From: an uncultured Lachnospiraceae bacterium
Lineage (GTDB): Bacteria > Bacillota > Clostridia > Lachnospirales > Lachnospiraceae
Direction of reading: 5' to 3'
Assembly (NCBI GenBank): GCA_910579425.1
Contig: CAJTVL010000004.1
Span: 39,207-103,206 of the forward strand
Length of the DNA stretch: 64,000 bases
Part shown: one piece after another, positions 60,231 through 64,000 of the stretch
How positions within the stretch are numbered: the first letter of the stretch is position 1
How the letters are laid out: every line of letters begins with the position of its first letter
Notes under the pieces: model-generated
Told to the model about the DNA's origin: nothing
Database searches by the model: none
Seen by the model: the letters and a program-made list of their open reading frames with translations, nothing else
Program-made: the position numbers and the translations under genes

Positions 60231-62195
60231 GTGGAAGATTATAGGAAAAGATGTGCGGAACTGGTAAAAAAACTGAATGAGTCATCAGAAGTTTACTATA
60301 ATGGAGGGGAAGAGATCATTCCCAATTATGAGTGGGACGCCATGTTTGACGAGCTTGCCGCACTGGAGGCTCAGACAGGATATATTCTCCCTGACAGCCC
60401 TACTCAAAAAACCGGTTTCGAGGAGAATAACGGGGAGAAAGAGCCTCATGAGTTTCCGGCTCTTTCCCTGGCCAAAACAAAGCAGGTTTCCGAGCTTGTA
60501 AAATGGGCGGAGGACAAGGAGGTTTGGCTCTCCTGGAAATTGGACGGGCTGACGCTGGTTCTTACCTATGATAATGGTAAGCTTGCCAGGATCCTTACCC
60601 GGGGAAACGGAGCGGTGGGAACCAATATTACTTATTTAAAAAACTCCATCAAAGGTTTTCCGCTGAAAATCAAATACAAAGGTCATTTAGTGGTTCGGGG
60701 GGAGGCAGTGATTTCCTATTCCGACTTTGAGCTGATCAATGCTATGGTGGAGGATGACGATGAGAAATATGCCAATCCCCGGAATCTTGCCTCAGGAACC
60801 TTGAGTCTGGATGATCCCGAAAAGGTAAAGGAGAGACGGGTCTGCTTTCATGCCTTTACGCTGGTTTATCTGGAAGAGCCCCTGATAAGATGGGGAGAGA
60901 GAATGGATTTTCTGGAAAGAGAGGGCTTCACCGTGGTGGACAGGGAGAGGGCGGATGCCGGGAGTATTCCTGAGGCAGTAGAGCGATGGAGCGGGAAAGT
61001 GGAGAGAGGAGAGATGGATCTGCCGGTGGACGGCCTTGTGATCTGTTATGATGATACGGAGTATGCGGCACAGGGAAGTGTAACCGGACACCACGCCACG
61101 AAGGGGGGATATGCCTTTAAGTGGCAGGATGTGTCGGCGCTATCTAAGCTTTTGTATGTGGAATGGTCCTGCGCCGCTTCCACCATTTCCCCGGTAGCGG
61201 TATTTGAACCGGTTCAGTTGGAGGGAACCACGGTTTCCCGGGCCTCCCTGTGCAATTTAAGCGAGATGGAACGGCTTGGCATCGGAGAGGAATGTACGCT
61301 GGAGATCATCAAGGCAAACAAAATCATCCCGAAATGCATTTCCGTCAAAGAGGCATCGGGAAAGGTGAACATCCCCTCAAAATGTCCCGTCTGTGGCGCG
61401 GAGACTAAGATCCATACCAGTGAGAAGAGTAAAACCAGAACGCTGCACTGTACCAATCCGGAATGCAGTGCAAAGCATGTGAAGAAATTTACCCGTTTCG
61501 TGAGCAAGACGGGGATGGACATTGACGGACTTTCCATTCAGACCATACTCCGGTTTATGAACGAGGGCTTTATCGGGGATTTTGCGGATATTTACCGTCT
61601 TTCTAAGTATGCCGATACCATCAGGCAGATGGAGGGCTTCGGAGATAAATCCTGCGAAAACATAATGCGGGCCATAGAAAAAAGCAGAGTGGCAAATCCG
61701 GTCAGCTTTATTTACGCTCTGTGCATCCCCATGATCGGGGTGGATGCCGGGAAGAAGATCGTTGCACAATGCGGGTTTGAGGGCTTTTTGGAGCGCCTTG
61801 GCAAAGGCCTGGGCTTTGAAGATATTGACGGCATTGGACCGGAAAAATCAGGTTCGGCGCTTCTCTGGTACGAAAATGAGAAAAACAGATCCTCCTTGAA
61901 AGAGCTGTTAAAAGAGGTTACAATAGAAAAAGTGGATTTAAAGCCTGACAAAGAGGGAAAATGTGCAGGTCTTACATTTGTAATCACAGGAGACGTCCAC
62001 CATTATAAAAACCGGGACGAATTCAAGGCTTATGTGGAAGCCGGCGGCGGTAAGGTGACAGGAAGCGTTACCTCCAAAACCGATTATCTTGTCAATAATG
62101 ACGCGCAGTCCTCTTCTTCCAAAAACCGAAAGGCAAAGGAATTGGGGATTCCCATTATCACGGAGGATGAGTTTGTAAGCCGTTTTGGGGAATAA
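60231..62195 (+). CDS. Divergent NAD+-dependent DNA ligase (LigA-like)
   Basis: 654 residues with full LigA layout: Ia domain (IIPNYEWDAMFDEL, DSPTQ), adenylation domain with KLDG (K103), RGEAVI and ANPRNLASGTL, OB fold, four-cysteine zinc finger (CPVCGAET...LHCTNPEC), helix-hairpin-helix and C-terminal BRCT (GLTFVITGDVHHYKN). Residues conserved and functionally important in E. coli LigA differ: S101 (Glu113), S192 (Arg208), C272 (Lys290), N32 and W35 (Asp32, Tyr35). GGAGG supports GTG 60231; ATG 60216 is possible. It may be a second, specialised ligase. Family firm, activity uncertain. Confidence 0.85.
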   Translation: MEDYRKRCAELVKKLNESSEVYYNGGEEIIPNYEWDAMFDELAALEAQTGYILPDSPTQKTGFEENNGEKEPHEFPALSLAKTKQVSELVKWAEDKEVWLSWKLDGLTLVLTYDNGKLARILTRGNGAVGTNITYLKNSIKGFPLKIKYKGHLVVRGEAVISYSDFELINAMVEDDDEKYANPRNLASGTLSLDDPEKVKERRVCFHAFTLVYLEEPLIRWGERMDFLEREGFTVVDRERADAGSIPEAVERWSGKVERGEMDLPVDGLVICYDDTEYAAQGSVTGHHATKGGYAFKWQDVSALSKLLYVEWSCAASTISPVAVFEPVQLEGTTVSRASLCNLSEMERLGIGEECTLEIIKANKIIPKCISVKEASGKVNIPSKCPVCGAETKIHTSEKSKTRTLHCTNPECSAKHVKKFTRFVSKTGMDIDGLSIQTILRFMNEGFIGDFADIYRLSKYADTIRQMEGFGDKSCENIMRAIEKSRVANPVSFIYALCIPMIGVDAGKKIVAQCGFEGFLERLGKGLGFEDIDGIGPEKSGSALLWYENEKNRSSLKELLKEVTIEKVDLKPDKEGKCAGLTFVITGDVHHYKNRDEFKAYVEAGGGKVTGSVTSKTDYLVNNDAQSSSSKNRKAKELGIPIITEDEFVSRFGE

Positions 62196-62293
62196 GAAAC
62201 GAAAAATTAAATCCGGATTAAATGTAATGGAACTATAAAGAATTAGTGATGTTTCCTGCAAAAAGAAAGTAAAACAAGAAATGGAGTAAGAAA

Positions 62294-63199
62294 ATGCCGA
62301 TCAAAGTACAGCGGGATCTGCCCGCAAAGGAAATACTGGAAAATGAAAATATTTTCGTGATGGATGAGTACAGGGCCATGCATCAGGATATTCGTCCATT
62401 GAATATCTGTATCCTTAATTTAATGCCGGTAAAGCAGGATACGGAACTGCAGCTTGCCCGTGTGCTTTCGAATACGCCTCTTCAGATCGACGTAGCCTTC
62501 ATGAAAATGAACAGCCATCTTTCCCTGAATACGCCGATCCAGCATCTAAACAGATTTTATAATACCTTCGACGAGCTGAAACACAGAAAATTCGACGGTC
62601 TGATCATCACCGGCGCTCCGGTAGAGCAGATTCCTTTTGAGGAAGTGGATTACTGGCAGGAGTTGTGTGAGATCATGGAGTGGACCAAAAGAAATGTCTC
62701 ATCCACCCTTCATATCTGCTGGGGGGCCCAGGCAGGGCTTTATTATCACTTTGGGATCGAGAAGCTTTTGCTCCCCGAAAAGCTTTTTGGGGTTTACGAG
62801 CACAAGGTGATGAACCGGAAAATCCCTCTGGTGAGAGGCTTTGACGATTATTTTATGATCCCTCACAGCAGGCATACGGCAGTCAGCTCAGAGAAGATTC
62901 ACGAATGCCGGGATCTTATGGTACTTGCGGAATCGGATGAGGCCGGGGTGTTTTTGTGCATGACCGAGGGCGGAAAGCAGATTTTTGTCACAGGCCATCC
63001 CGAGTATGACAGATATACCCTTCACAATGAATATATACGGGACAAAAATAAGGGACTTCCCATCCACATCCCCCAAAACTACTATCCGGGAGATGACGAT
63101 ACCCAAAAGCCCAGGCTGCAGTGGCGTTCCCACAGCAACAATCTGTATTCTAACTGGCTGAATTATTACGTGTATCAGGTGACGCCTTATGAAAATTAA
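62294..63199 (+). CDS. metA: Homoserine O-acetyltransferase, MetA family
   Basis: 301-residue cytosolic enzyme starting methionine synthesis. Catalytic C142 lies in [15 protein letters not shown], and the [15 protein letters not shown] start and PHSRHT motif are canonical. The residue at 111 (in [16 protein letters not shown]) is Glu; in this family Glu111 gives acetyl-CoA and Gly111 succinyl-CoA use, so O-acetylhomoserine is the expected product. No SAM riboswitch is visible in the 98-base upstream gap. Confidence 0.95.
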   Translation: MPIKVQRDLPAKEILENENIFVMDEYRAMHQDIRPLNICILNLMPVKQDTELQLARVLSNTPLQIDVAFMKMNSHLSLNTPIQHLNRFYNTFDELKHRKFDGLIITGAPVEQIPFEEVDYWQELCEIMEWTKRNVSSTLHICWGAQAGLYYHFGIEKLLLPEKLFGVYEHKVMNRKIPLVRGFDDYFMIPHSRHTAVSSEKIHECRDLMVLAESDEAGVFLCMTEGGKQIFVTGHPEYDRYTLHNEYIRDKNKGLPIHIPQNYYPGDDDTQKPRLQWRSHSNNLYSNWLNYYVYQVTPYEN

Positions 63200-63306
63200 A
63201 ATGGGATTTAACAGTGCGGAAAGCCTGTAAATATGCGGATTGGATGGATTGGCCGTTTTGAACCTGAGTTACGTAAAACCTCAATTTACTCCATTATTTT
63301 ATAGTA

Positions 63307-63350
63307 AAATGGGGTACAAAATGGGGTACAGGAAAAATGTTGTGGGGTAC
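63307..63350 (+). repeat. GGGGTACA direct repeats
   Basis: AAAATGGGGTAC occurs twice head-to-tail (63307-63318, 63319-63330), and GGGGTACA a third time at 63343-63350. They lie in the 238-base gap between metA and the broken Rpn gene. Role unknown. Confidence 0.6.
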
Positions 63351-63437
63351 AGTTATCTCGGAATTTATTCCAGTAATTATACCCCCATAAAGATTGCAGA
63401 GGACTCCTTATGTATAGTATATTATAGGAGAAGGAGA

Positions 63438-63976
63438 ATGGGAAGGATGAGTAATAGAGTAAATCGTAACGGATATCATATCAGATATCAAATTGTATGG
63501 GAAGAATTAAGCATATCCAATGATTTTATGTTTGGGAAGGTGATGCAGGATCCGGAACTGTGCAGGGAGCTGCTGCAGAGAATACTTCCTGATCTTGATA
63601 TTGACCATATAGAATATCCGGAACTTACTATCAGAGCATGATCGACCTGTAGATGATTGATAAAGGGCAGTCTTATAAGAAGCTCAATCCAAGCTATGTC
63701 ATCTTTATTTGCCAGTTTGATCTGTTTCATATGGGGAGGCACATCTATACTTTTGAGAGTATCTGCAGGGAAGATAAGAATATTTCACTGGGGGATGGTG
63801 TGGTAAAGATATTTTTAAATGCAGATGGGAAAATGAATGATGTCAGCAGGGAACTGAAAGCATTTTTAGACTATGTGGCAGGGAAAAAATCAGAGGATGC
63901 ATTCGTAAATAAATTAGAGGAGGCAGTAAAGGCCGCAAAGAAAAACGAGCACTCACGGAAACTCAATAGAGAATAA
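63438..63976 (+). pseudogene. Rpn/PD-(D/E)XK nuclease family transposase-like gene, decayed
   Basis: The N-terminal part (ATG 63438, after AAGGAGA) reads WEELSISNDFMFGKVMQDPELC...IEYPELTIRA and stops at 63641. The C-terminal part continues from about 63637 in another frame: SMIDL, an internal TAG, then MIDKGQSYKKLNPSYVIFICQFDLF...GDGVVKIFLNADGKMNDVS to 63976. Intact family members have a catalytic PD-(D/E)XK core of roughly 60-90 residues between these blocks; it is deleted. A frameshift, a stop and a deletion make it a clear pseudogene. Confidence 0.85.
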
Positions 63977-64000
63977 GCAGGAAAGGGTTGACTTTCAGAA

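Noticed and set aside
62196..62293. SAM riboswitch (S-box) before metA
   Set aside because: Only 98 bases with no S-box core or terminator stem visible.
63240..63437. N-terminal extension of the Rpn frame
   Set aside because: It is translated repeat sequence without family likeness; AAGGAGA before ATG 63438 marks the original start.

Overview
The window looks like chromosome from a Gram-positive, spore-forming member of the Clostridia, most likely the family Lachnospiraceae. Evidence includes a clostridial dcw (division and cell wall) cluster ending in ftsZ, the spoIIGA/sigE and sigG sporulation genes, MraZ operator repeats of the AAAGTG type, lipoprotein-dependent CUT1 sugar transport, and several lineage-typical families (DUF5688, DUF4474, DUF4125). 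Most genes have medium G+C; a short AT-rich island at 12.6-15.4 kb does not match its surroundings.

Layout: 1-3.5 kb holds prpC (truncated by the window edge), prkC and rsgA. 3.6-9.9 kb is a LacI-controlled beta-fructoside-type utilisation locus (GH32 enzyme, two permeases, solute-binding lipoprotein). 10-12.5 kb has an AEC-family carrier, a DUF1062 protein and a methyltransferase. 12.6-15.4 kb is an accessory island: an RnlA-type HEPN toxin fused to a viroplasmin/RNase HI module, its RnlB antitoxin, two LexA-type boxes upstream, and scars of a Tn916-type xis and int behind it. 15.5-17.5 kb has ychF and lgt. 17.7-30.9 kb is the dcw cluster: mraZ, rsmH, ftsL-like, two class B PBPs, mraY, murD, ftsW, murA, ftsQ/divIB, ftsZ (no murG, murC or ftsA here).

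30.9-36 kb has an M18 aminopeptidase, spoIIGA-sigE, and the convergent sigG-nrdR-ymxH group on the minus strand. 36.2-37.7 kb holds an autoregulated-looking Xre membrane regulator and two tiny helical proteins. 37.8-40.8 kb is yqeG-aroE-aroK-aroQ-efp. 41-46.6 kb has a DUF5688 protein, a tRNA-Arg(CCG) inside inverted repeats, an SH3-domain protein, an oxidoreductase, a hypothetical gene and gdhA. 46.8-54.5 kb has a soluble CZB chemoreceptor, a metallophosphoesterase/DUF4474 pair, a TPR-DUF4037-DUF4125 protein, a MATE exporter and a HAD phosphatase. 54.6-56.7 kb is a GntR(YtrA)-ABC system. 56.8-63.2 kb has aroA, hflX, an RluB-type pseudouridine synthase, a divergent NAD+-dependent DNA ligase and metA. 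The window ends in a decayed Rpn-family nuclease gene.

The most striking system is the RNase HI-RnlA fusion with RnlB. In E. coli, RnlA/RnlB is an anti-phage toxin-antitoxin pair whose behaviour depends on the separately encoded RNase HI; here that helper appears built into the toxin. The divergent ligase, the terminator hairpin overlapping the spoVD start and the tRNA in a flanking inverted repeat are the next most interesting points.
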